12,971 bases of DNA, taken from NCBI GenBank assembly GCA_025363535.1, contig JANYDP010000023.1, positions 1 through 12,971 on the forward strand. The letters are read 5' to 3'. Made by a program: the position numbers and the translations under genes. Source of the DNA: Verrucomicrobiota bacterium. Its GTDB lineage: Bacteria > Verrucomicrobiota > Verrucomicrobiia > Limisphaerales > CAIQOK01. The first letter of the stretch is position 1. Every line of letters begins with the position of its first letter. The notes under the pieces were generated by a model, which was not told the origin of the DNA, searched no databases, and was given only the letters and a program-made list of their open reading frames with translations. This document shows, one piece after another, positions 6,372-12,971 of this stretch.

Positions 6372-9300
6372 ATGAAAACAAGACTCACAAACCTCAAACT
6401 ACTCATCCTGTTGTGCGGCACCGCCGCCACCACGGCCGCCTTTGGCCAGACGATCTACACCTGGACCAACAGTGCGGCGGTGGCCGACCTCGCCACCGCT
6501 GCCAATTGGAACCCCAATGGCGTTCCCAGCATTGGAAGCGGATCGCTCACGGGGGACACGATGCTGTTCGACGGTCAAACGCCGAGTGCGGTAGTTGCAA
6601 CCTCCAATACCGGTGGCCAAACCGGCAGTTCCGTGGGCAATCCGCTCGCCGGCATCTATGTTCACCTGAGCGTGAACCAAGTCAACCCGGTATCCTTTTC
6701 TACGACGGTGGCGAATTCCGCTTCCTCGGGCATCCGGTTTAACAGCTTCCAAATTGACGCCGGTGCCGGCGCGTTCACTTTGGGAAAAAACAGCACGACC
6801 AATTGTTTGGATACCCTTTGGGGAACATCCAACCCGTCGCAACAAGGCATTACGAACAATTCGGCCAATCCGGTGACCATCTATCCGGATGTGCGGTGGC
6901 GTTATGGTGCAGGCGGTGCCCACACCATCGTCTTCGGCGGCACGGGTAATTTTTTAATCACCAACGATATTGCCAACGTGAACGGTGCGGCCACCCTGAT
7001 CCAAAAGGATGGTTCAGGTACCATGTATTGGACGGCGGGACACAATGCCTTCTGGGGCACCATCTCCACGGTTTCCACCCCGATGGACATTTCGGGTGGC
7101 ACGCTCGTACTCAAGAGCGGCGGCCTGTTTCCGTCCACAACGACGATCAACAACAACGGCGTCGCGCTGGTGTTGGACGCGCCGGCAAGTTCACAGGCGG
7201 CGGGTGCGCAGACGATTGCAAACCCCGTCCACGGCACCGGAAACTTGCAGGTCAACACTGGCACCCTCACGCTTTCGGGTCAGAACGACTACACCGGCAA
7301 CACGGTCTTGAACGGTGGCGTTTTGGTGGCCAACCGCGCGGAAAACTTGGGCGTGAACGGCCCGCTCGGCAACGGCGGCTTCATCGTCTTCAATGGCGGC
7401 ACCCTCCAATTCAGCGCGGTCAACAGTTATGATTATTCTCTGCGGTTCACCAATTCGGCGAGCCAGAGCTTCAAGTTTGACACGGCGGGACAAAACGTGA
7501 CGTTCACCAACACGATGGTCAGCACCGGCGGCACGCTCACCAAGCTTGGCTCCGGCTCGCTGACGCTTTCTGGCGCGAACACTTACGACGGTGCCACCAC
7601 GGTCAGCGCCGGGAAACTGGTTATCCAAGGTTCGCAAGGCAACGGTGCCATCACCGTGGCGAACAGCGCAGCGCTCGGCGTCAACCAAGGCGGTTCGACC
7701 ATCACCCCGGCTTCGTTGACGGTGGGAACGAGTTCCAGCGCGACGCTGGAGTTCAACAACGTCAGCAGCACGGCGACGGCGGCGATTGCGACCGCCGCGA
7801 TTTCCGCCGGCGGCACGGTCACTGTCAATGTCAACAGTGGCTCGTTCCTCATTGGCAGCGACTATCCGTTGCTTTCTTGGACTACCGGCACGACTCCGAC
7901 CTTTTCTTTGGGAACTTTGACGGGCGCGGGCGGCAACCTTAACATCTTGGTTTCCGGTCCGACGACCACGCTTCGCTTGCACATCACCTCGCTAGCGTTT
8001 GTCTGGAGCGGTCTGGGTAGCGCCAACTGGGACATCACGACCCCCAACAACTGGAAGGTCAATGGTGCCAATCAGACTTGGGCCAACGGCGGCACGGCGT
8101 TGTTTGACGACACGATCACCACGGCCAACACCAACGTGACCGTCAATTTTGCGACGATCCAGTCGGCGAGCACCACGGTCAACAACAGCACCAAGCCCTA
8201 CAGCATCACTTCGGCCGGAGCCAACTTCATCAGCACCGGCAGTTTGACCAAGAACGGCAACAGCTCGCTCACGCTGGCTGGCGGACTTAATAATTATAGC
8301 GGTGCCACGACGTTGAACGGCGGCATAACGACCGTCGGCGTGCTGGCCAACGGCGGTTCCGCCAGCGACATCGGGGCGGCGAACAACACTGCCGGAAGTC
8401 TGGTGCTCAATGGCGGCAATCTGCAATACACCGGTGCCGGCGCGACCATTGACCGCCTGTTCACCCTCGGCACGGCCGGCGGCACGATTGACGACGAAGG
8501 CGGCGGCGCATTGGTGTTGAACAACGCCGGTTCGATTGCCCTGAATGGCTCCGGTGCGCGCACGCTGACTTTGACGGGCAACGGCACGGATGAACTGGAC
8601 GCCAAACTCGGCGACAACGGCGGCGCGACCGCACTGACGAAGAGCGGTTCAGGCACCTGGATTGTCACGGCGAATAACACCAACTCGGGCGCGGTCACGA
8701 TCACCGGCGGCACACTGCAAGTTGGCAACGTCGGCGCGACCGGCGCGGTGGGCAGCGGTAACATCACGGTCAATCCGAACGCCAGTGTGCTCGCCTACCT
8801 CACCAGCGGCTCGGTCACCAACGGCACCGTCAGCGGCCTCGGCTCGGTCACGGTGAATGGCGGCGGCACCGTGGTGCTGCCCGGCAACAACAGCTATTCC
8901 GCCGGCACCACCATCGCCAACGGCAGCACGCTTCAGGTGGGTGTTGGCGGCGCGACCGGCGCGTTGAACGCCAACGGAAACATGACTGTGGATGGCACGC
9001 TCGTCTTCAACACCAGCGGCACGTTTGCCTATGGTGGCACCGGCATCGCCGGCGGCGGCAAAATCACCAGTCTCGGCGCCAACAGCTACACCGGCTGGAC
9101 GCTGATTGGTTCGGGTTCCACCTTCCAGCCCTGCCAGGGCAATCAGGGCGCTTTGGCCAGCTCGGTGGTGACCAACAACGGCACGCTCCTGTTGATTCGT
9201 CAGGACAACGCCTCGTTTATTTACACCGGCCCCATCACCGGTTCAGGCAGCGTGCTGGTGGATGCGAACAACTTCAATCCCGGCGACGTGACGTTGACGG

Positions 9301-10394
9301 GCAACTGTGACTACACCGGCGGCACCTTCATCGGTGACAACGGGTTGGTCGTCGGCGATGGCAGCGGCACCGGCTGGATCACAAACAACGTGACCTTCAT
9401 GAACAGCACGCAAGTGCCCAACGACAACACCCGCACGCTCACCTTCAACCGGCCCGACGACGTGACGTTCCCTGGCAACATCGTCACCAACTTTGCCAGT
9501 CCGCAAAGCAACCTCGGCCTAGTCGTCCAAAACGGAACCGGCACGCTGACGTTGACCGGCACCAACACCTACGGCAGCGGCACGACCATCAATGCCGGCA
9601 AGCTGCAGGTCGGCAACGGCGGCACCCGCGGCACCATTGGCTTCGGCCCGGTGACCGACAACGGCATCCTGGTTTGGAATCGTTCTGACGCCGTGAGTTT
9701 CGCCCGCGTTATCAGCGGCACTGGTTCGCTCGTGCAGCAAGGCACCGGCACGCTCACGCTGGGCGCCACCAACACCTACGTGGGTGACACCACGGTCAGC
9801 AACGGCACGCTCGTGATCACCGGCGGCTCGGTTGTCGGGAACGTGAACGTGGAGGGCGGTACGCTCGTGCCAGCCTCCCTCGCCACCGGTGGTCAGCTCA
9901 ATGTGGGCGGTAACCTGACGATTGATTCTGGAACCATCATGGCTCCGTTGAACAAATCACTGGCCGTCACCAACCTGGTCGTCACCGGCACCATCACCCG
10001 TACCGGCGGTTCCGTGGTCGTGGCGAACGCCGGTCCGGCGCTGTCAGTCGGGGACAAGTTCTACCTCTTCAGCGGCCCGGTCAGCGGTTTCGCCACCCCG
10101 ACCGGCGCCGGTGCAACCTGGCAAAACAATCTGGGCACGGATGGTTCCATCACCGCGCTCACGGTGCCTGTGACGGTGAACACCAACCCGCCGGTGCTCA
10201 AGGTTTCCGTCTCCGGCAACACCCTGAGCCTCGGCTGGCCGACCAACCTCGGTTGGACGCTCCAGACCAACAGTGTCAGCCTGACCGCCGCCAACCAGTG
10301 GTTCCCGGTGGTCGGCTCGGCTGCCGTGACGAACGCGAGCTTCACCATCAATCCGGCGAAGGCCAACGTGTTCTTCCGCATGGTGTATCCCTGA
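6372..10394 (+). CDS. Giant secreted PATR-repeat (autotransporter-associated beta-strand) protein
   Basis: A 1340-residue protein with a Sec signal peptide (positive start, hydrophobic LLILLCG, likely cleavage after AFG at ~25). It is very rich in Gly, Asn, Thr, Ser and Val, as expected for a beta-helix. About nine repeats of the autotransporter-associated type (GTGTLTLTGTNTYGSGTTIN, then AGKLQVG) begin near residues 296, 393, 627, 757, 830, 893, 969, 1054 and 1123. A lead-in module with TW...ANWNPNGVP...MLFDG (28-67) recurs near residue 538 as VWSGLGSANWDITTPNNW ... ALFDD, suggesting two fused units. The last ~70 residues (LSLGWPTNLGWTLQTNS ... NVFFRMVYP) are a short C-terminal domain, probably for surface sorting, and not the ~270-residue beta-barrel of true autotransporters. 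No Shine-Dalgarno precedes ATG 6372. Likely role: adhesion or matrix; ligand unknown. Confidence 0.88.
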   Translation: MKTRLTNLKLLILLCGTAATTAAFGQTIYTWTNSAAVADLATAANWNPNGVPSIGSGSLTGDTMLFDGQTPSAVVATSNTGGQTGSSVGNPLAGIYVHLSVNQVNPVSFSTTVANSASSGIRFNSFQIDAGAGAFTLGKNSTTNCLDTLWGTSNPSQQGITNNSANPVTIYPDVRWRYGAGGAHTIVFGGTGNFLITNDIANVNGAATLIQKDGSGTMYWTAGHNAFWGTISTVSTPMDISGGTLVLKSGGLFPSTTTINNNGVALVLDAPASSQAAGAQTIANPVHGTGNLQVNTGTLTLSGQNDYTGNTVLNGGVLVANRAENLGVNGPLGNGGFIVFNGGTLQFSAVNSYDYSLRFTNSASQSFKFDTAGQNVTFTNTMVSTGGTLTKLGSGSLTLSGANTYDGATTVSAGKLVIQGSQGNGAITVANSAALGVNQGGSTITPASLTVGTSSSATLEFNNVSSTATAAIATAAISAGGTVTVNVNSGSFLIGSDYPLLSWTTGTTPTFSLGTLTGAGGNLNILVSGPTTTLRLHITSLAFVWSGLGSANWDITTPNNWKVNGANQTWANGGTALFDDTITTANTNVTVNFATIQSASTTVNNSTKPYSITSAGANFISTGSLTKNGNSSLTLAGGLNNYSGATTLNGGITTVGVLANGGSASDIGAANNTAGSLVLNGGNLQYTGAGATIDRLFTLGTAGGTIDDEGGGALVLNNAGSIALNGSGARTLTLTGNGTDELDAKLGDNGGATALTKSGSGTWIVTANNTNSGAVTITGGTLQVGNVGATGAVGSGNITVNPNASVLAYLTSGSVTNGTVSGLGSVTVNGGGTVVLPGNNSYSAGTTIANGSTLQVGVGGATGALNANGNMTVDGTLVFNTSGTFAYGGTGIAGGGKITSLGANSYTGWTLIGSGSTFQPCQGNQGALASSVVTNNGTLLLIRQDNASFIYTGPITGSGSVLVDANNFNPGDVTLTGNCDYTGGTFIGDNGLVVGDGSGTGWITNNVTFMNSTQVPNDNTRTLTFNRPDDVTFPGNIVTNFASPQSNLGLVVQNGTGTLTLTGTNTYGSGTTINAGKLQVGNGGTRGTIGFGPVTDNGILVWNRSDAVSFARVISGTGSLVQQGTGTLTLGATNTYVGDTTVSNGTLVITGGSVVGNVNVEGGTLVPASLATGGQLNVGGNLTIDSGTIMAPLNKSLAVTNLVVTGTITRTGGSVVVANAGPALSVGDKFYLFSGPVSGFATPTGAGATWQNNLGTDGSITALTVPVTVNTNPPVLKVSVSGNTLSLGWPTNLGWTLQTNSVSLTAANQWFPVVGSAAVTNASFTINPAKANVFFRMVYP

Positions 10395-10407
10395 TAGTTT
10401 AGTAACG

Positions 10408-10455
10408 GGGGCCGCCGCAGAGCGGTTGTGGCTGCGGCGGCCCCTGATTTTTTTT
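10408..10455 (+). terminator. Strong intrinsic terminator after the PATR gene, abutting the next start
   Basis: A perfect 13-bp stem, GGGGCCGCCGCAG (10408-10420) with CTGCGGCGGCCCC (10432-10444), has an 11-nt loop and is followed by TGA and eight T (10448-10455). This is a textbook rho-independent terminator shape, 14 bp after the PATR stop. It ends only 10 bp before the ATG of the first pseudopilin, so it might act as an attenuator in that gene's leader. Confidence 0.9.
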
Positions 10456-10465
10456 CAGACAACCT

Positions 10466-11308
10466 ATGAAAAGGAAAACTGTCAACAATGAACCAAACGG
10501 CCGCGCGCGTTTCGGTTTTACCCTGATCGAACTGTTGGTGGTCATCGCCATCATCGCCATTCTCGCGGCCATGCTGTTGCCGGCCCTTTCAGCCGCCAAG
10601 TTTCGCGCCAAGGTGATCAACTGCACGTCCAATTTTCGTCAATGGGGCGTCATGGCCAACATGTATGCGGGTGATAGCCGTGATTATTTGCCGGGCACGT
10701 ATCTCCGTGGAAGCGGCGGCGGTAATCCGTGGGACGTGGACACCACTTTTGTCCCGACTTGCGCAGGCTATGGCCTTACGGTGCCCATGTGGTTTTGTCC
10801 GGTGCGCACCATCGAGTCGGCGGCGCAATACGCGGCGGCGAAAGCGTTCCTTGGCCACGACATGACCACCATTACGGATTTGAACCAATATTTGAACAGT
10901 TTTTTCAACGGTGAAGTCGTGATGAATCACTCTATCTGGACGAAGGGACCGATTAAAAATGCTCCCGGTTACTATCTGCTTGATCCACAATACGTGGTCG
11001 CTAACACGGATGTCGCCAGCTATGGATTGCCCGCCAAAACCACCGACCGCGGCAGCGGCTTTGTTCCTTTTATGAGTGATGGGTGTTTTGCTGGCTATGG
11101 CTCGCCGTACTCGGAAAATGTGAAGGACATCAACATCAATTTTGCAAACAATCTGCCCACGGCTAAAAAATCGTCCGGGCACGTCCTGGCGGGACAACAC
11201 AAATCCGTCAACAGCATCTTTTCAGACGGCCATGTGGCCACGCACAACCGGAAGCAGTTGACTTGTGTTTACGACAACATCAATCAACTGGCCGCCTGGT
11301 TTTATTGA
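10466..11308 (+). CDS. Type II secretion pseudopilin-like protein (DGHV C-terminal motif), copy 1
   Basis: A 280-residue protein with a class III (prepilin) signal. After a 17-residue leader ending ARFG, the mature part would start FTLIELLVVIAIIAILAAML, with Phe1 and the Glu5 needed for assembly. The rest is a large globular periplasmic or surface domain: INCTSNFRQWG after the helix, then GLTVPMWFCPVR, and a C-terminal NSIFSDGHVATH that matches the end of verrucomicrobial/planctomycetal 'H-X9-DG' or DUF1559-like proteins. This class is often present in tens of copies per genome, with unknown substrates. It closely resembles the next gene at both ends. ATG 10466 is the only sensible start; it has no Shine-Dalgarno and lies 10 bp after a terminator-like hairpin. 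Confidence 0.88.
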   Translation: MKRKTVNNEPNGRARFGFTLIELLVVIAIIAILAAMLLPALSAAKFRAKVINCTSNFRQWGVMANMYAGDSRDYLPGTYLRGSGGGNPWDVDTTFVPTCAGYGLTVPMWFCPVRTIESAAQYAAAKAFLGHDMTTITDLNQYLNSFFNGEVVMNHSIWTKGPIKNAPGYYLLDPQYVVANTDVASYGLPAKTTDRGSGFVPFMSDGCFAGYGSPYSENVKDININFANNLPTAKKSSGHVLAGQHKSVNSIFSDGHVATHNRKQLTCVYDNINQLAAWFY

Positions 11309-11344
11309 GGTCTGCGGTTCTTGGATCAGCCGGATGTTGGAACC

Positions 11345-12142
11345 ATGAAAAAGTTTTTTCGAGGTAACCCCCGGAGAGATCTGGTTTCTCTCCAGGCTTT
11401 TACCTTGATCGAACTCCTCGTGGTGATAGCCATCATTGCGATTCTGGCCTCGATGCTCCTGCCGGCTTTGGGGGCCGCGAAATTCCGCGCCAAGGTCATC
11501 AACTGTTCGTCCAACTACCGGCAGTGGGGGCTGGCCGTGAATTTGTATGCGAACGACGACCGGCGCGGCAAGTTTCCAACTTTTGTTCCCGCCGTGGGCA
11601 ACAACACCTGGGATGTCAGTCCCAACCTGATCACCAACCTGGGGCCGCTGGGCATGACGGTGCCAATGTGGTATTGCCCGACGCGACCGCAAAATTTTGA
11701 CGGGCCGGCCGGCTATGCCGGACCTGGATCAATGGGTGACAATACCTGGTGCCCGACGGCGGCGGGCGGTGGTCACGCGTTGAGTTCATTGGGCGATTTG
11801 AGCCGGGCGGTGACCCGGCAGAACTTCGGTTTTGCAGTCTGCTATCACGCCTGGTGGGTGCCGCGGCTTAATCTAAATGGAACGGTTCTTTATCCCGTCT
11901 CTCCCGGAAATGCAAATAACTGGCCCAGCAGCCCGACGGATAAACAAGTTTCGGCACAACCCATTCTGACGGATCGTTCCGCCCATCAGACCAGCCCGCT
12001 GCCGACCGATGCCGGTGAAGGCCATCCGCTCAATGGACGCATCAAATCCATCAACCTGTTATTTGGCGACGGGCACGTTGCCACGCACAAGGCGTCGGAA
12101 ATCCAGATGCGTTACTTTGGCAACTACTACAATTTTTATTGA
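11345..12142 (+). CDS. Type II secretion pseudopilin-like protein (DGHV C-terminal motif), copy 2
   Basis: From ATG 11345 the product is 265 residues. The leader MKKFFRGNPRRDLVSLQA is followed by FTLIELLVVIAIIAILASML. The residue before the cleavage point is Ala18, where most prepilins have Gly; Ala is tolerated by prepilin peptidase in studied systems. Shared with copy 1 are AAKFRAKVINC(S/T)SN(Y/F)RQWG, TVPMW(Y/F)CP and the closing FGDGHVATH; the central sequence differs and has an extra Gly-rich stretch (GPAGYAGPGSMGDN). The gene starts 36 bp after copy 1, so they are probably co-transcribed. TTG 11321 is an alternative start in the same frame, but ATG gives a normal leader length. The pair looks like a tandem duplication whose middle part has diverged. 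Confidence 0.87.
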   Translation: MKKFFRGNPRRDLVSLQAFTLIELLVVIAIIAILASMLLPALGAAKFRAKVINCSSNYRQWGLAVNLYANDDRRGKFPTFVPAVGNNTWDVSPNLITNLGPLGMTVPMWYCPTRPQNFDGPAGYAGPGSMGDNTWCPTAAGGGHALSSLGDLSRAVTRQNFGFAVCYHAWWVPRLNLNGTVLYPVSPGNANNWPSSPTDKQVSAQPILTDRSAHQTSPLPTDAGEGHPLNGRIKSINLLFGDGHVATHKASEIQMRYFGNYYNFY

Positions 12143-12289
12143 AGCCATCGCCGATCACGATTTATCTGCCGCCAGCCTCTGTGCAATACCAACCCCGTCG
12201 TTGCCACCATGCTTGTGGACACCAAGGTCGGCGATGTCGTGCGTTTCTACCGCCCTCAGATCGGGCCGTGAAAGGGGATCAACCGTAGA

Positions 12290-12329
12290 GATACGGAGCT
12301 GGTTTCGTAGCAGTATCCATTTCTTTTTT
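12290..12329 (+). terminator. Candidate terminator between pseudopilins and the last gene
   Basis: GATAC (12290-12294) pairs with GTATC (12313-12317), with an inner GCT/AGC pairing, and a T-rich run with six consecutive T follows at 12324-12329. The stem has internal mismatches. The remainder of the 246-bp gap between 12143 and 12388 holds an AT-rich stretch before the next ATG, where a promoter could lie, and no gene I can support. Confidence 0.35.
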
Positions 12330-12388
12330 GAAGGGCTTTTGTCAACAATTTCGTCCAGCAACAAACCCTAAAAATTATTATCATCGTT

Positions 12389-12971
12389 ATGCAAAAATGT
12401 TTCCCCGGTTTCCCGCTTGTGTGTGGCACGCTGATGGCGGCTGGCTTGTGCGGCACGGCTCGCGCTGATCTCAGCTTTTCAACATCAGGTACGGTCAGCA
12501 GCTACGTTGGCGCACCCGTTTACACTTCAACCACCGCAACCTCGGCGACGGTCGCCCAGGGCAACCCGTCTTTGGGCAGTGGCGCGGCCAACTTCGTCTT
12601 GAGCGAAACCTTTACGCCCAGCTCGGGATACACCTTGGGGCAAATCGCGATCTTGGGCGGTGCCAGTGTTCCCAACACCGGGCTTACGCTTCACCTGTTT
12701 GATGTGACGGGTGTGGACAAACAGCTTTCAAGCGCGTTCTACTTTCCGGGCACGGATCTCTTTGGCGGCGGTGCCGGTCTTTCATTCACCGTCGCTCCGG
12801 CGGGCGAGTCGCAATGGATCTTTAGCCTTAGCAATGGCGGCACCTCCGATCAGATTGCGTTGACGGCCGGCAACACCTACGCGCTTGAGCTGTGGACTCC
12901 GGCGGCTGTTGGTCAGAATGGTATTCAGTGGTATCGCGCCGGGGTGGTGGCGACTGATGGGCAGATGATGG
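12389..12971 (+). CDS. Secreted hypothetical protein, N-terminal part (runs off window)
   Basis: From ATG 12389 the frame is open to the last base, giving 194 complete codons with no stop. The start is a Sec signal peptide: MQKC..., a hydrophobic stretch around LVCGTLMAAGLCG, and a probable cleavage after ARA (residue 26). The mature part is Ser/Thr/Gly-rich and beta-strand-like, with SETFTPSSGYTLGQIAILGG, LHLFDV, NTYALELW and IQWYRAG. This pattern resembles verrucomicrobial exported proteins that end in a PEP-CTERM sorting signal, but the C-terminus is outside the window, so that is unproven. No enzymatic motif was seen. The upstream sequence is AT-rich (CCTAAAAATTATTATCATCG) without a Shine-Dalgarno. 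The hairpin at 12290 suggests its own transcription unit. Confidence 0.75.
   Translation, partial: MQKCFPGFPLVCGTLMAAGLCGTARADLSFSTSGTVSSYVGAPVYTSTTATSATVAQGNPSLGSGAANFVLSETFTPSSGYTLGQIAILGGASVPNTGLTLHLFDVTGVDKQLSSAFYFPGTDLFGGGAGLSFTVAPAGESQWIFSLSNGGTSDQIALTAGNTYALELWTPAAVGQNGIQWYRAGVVATDGQMM

Noticed and set aside
7191..7982. 263-residue minus-strand frame
   Set aside because: Arises from GC-rich repetitive coding DNA of the PATR protein; no motif and Arg-rich composition.
7260..9850. Regular DNA repeats considered as a CRISPR or satellite array
   Set aside because: They are in-frame, degenerate and encode PATR protein repeats; there are no identical repeats with uniform spacers.
9900..10394. 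Autotransporter beta-barrel at the end of the PATR protein
   Set aside because: The last 160 residues lack alternating amphipathic strands, and the final motif FFRMVYP belongs to a short domain.

Overview
The window looks like chromosomal DNA from a Verrucomicrobiota member, most like the Limisphaerales/Pedosphaera type (an inference from gene content only). The signs are a DUF1501 protein, pseudopilins ending in a DGHV motif, a giant secreted protein with autotransporter-associated (PATR) repeats and a short C-terminal domain ending in FFRMVYP, a stand-alone AraC DNA-binding domain, and general lack of Shine-Dalgarno sequences before start codons. No tRNA, rRNA, CRISPR array or transposase was seen.

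Layout, left to right. Positions 1-1063 hold the 3' end of a DUF1501 gene, a large REP-like inverted repeat (366-445), and a membrane-anchored protein with a GspG-like tail. Positions 1199-6312 look like a glucuronoxylan or arabinoxylan utilisation locus, partly broken. It contains a GH3 beta-xylosidase relic of about 65 codons, an intact GH43 glycosidase, an intact GPH-family sugar symporter, the last ~220 codons of a GH115 alpha-glucuronidase on the opposite strand, a ROK (XylR/NagC-like) regulator that has lost its N-terminal helix-turn-helix and carries a frameshift, and a short AraC-type regulator. The GH115 and ROK fragments abut head to head near 4724-4735, so the joint is either a real inversion/deletion breakpoint or an assembly chimera.

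Positions 6372-12971 form a cell-surface region. A 1340-residue PATR-repeat protein is followed by a strong intrinsic-terminator-like hairpin, then two paralogous pseudopilin-like genes in tandem, and finally a secreted protein that runs off the right edge. The last gene has no stop inside the window.

How the genes fit together (inference): GH43, with formerly GH3 and GH115, would debranch and depolymerise xylan oligosaccharides; the GPH symporter would import the products; ROK and AraC proteins would regulate. The surface block may be a separate module, since a hairpin, rather than a promoter-sized gap, joins the repeat protein to the pseudopilins.
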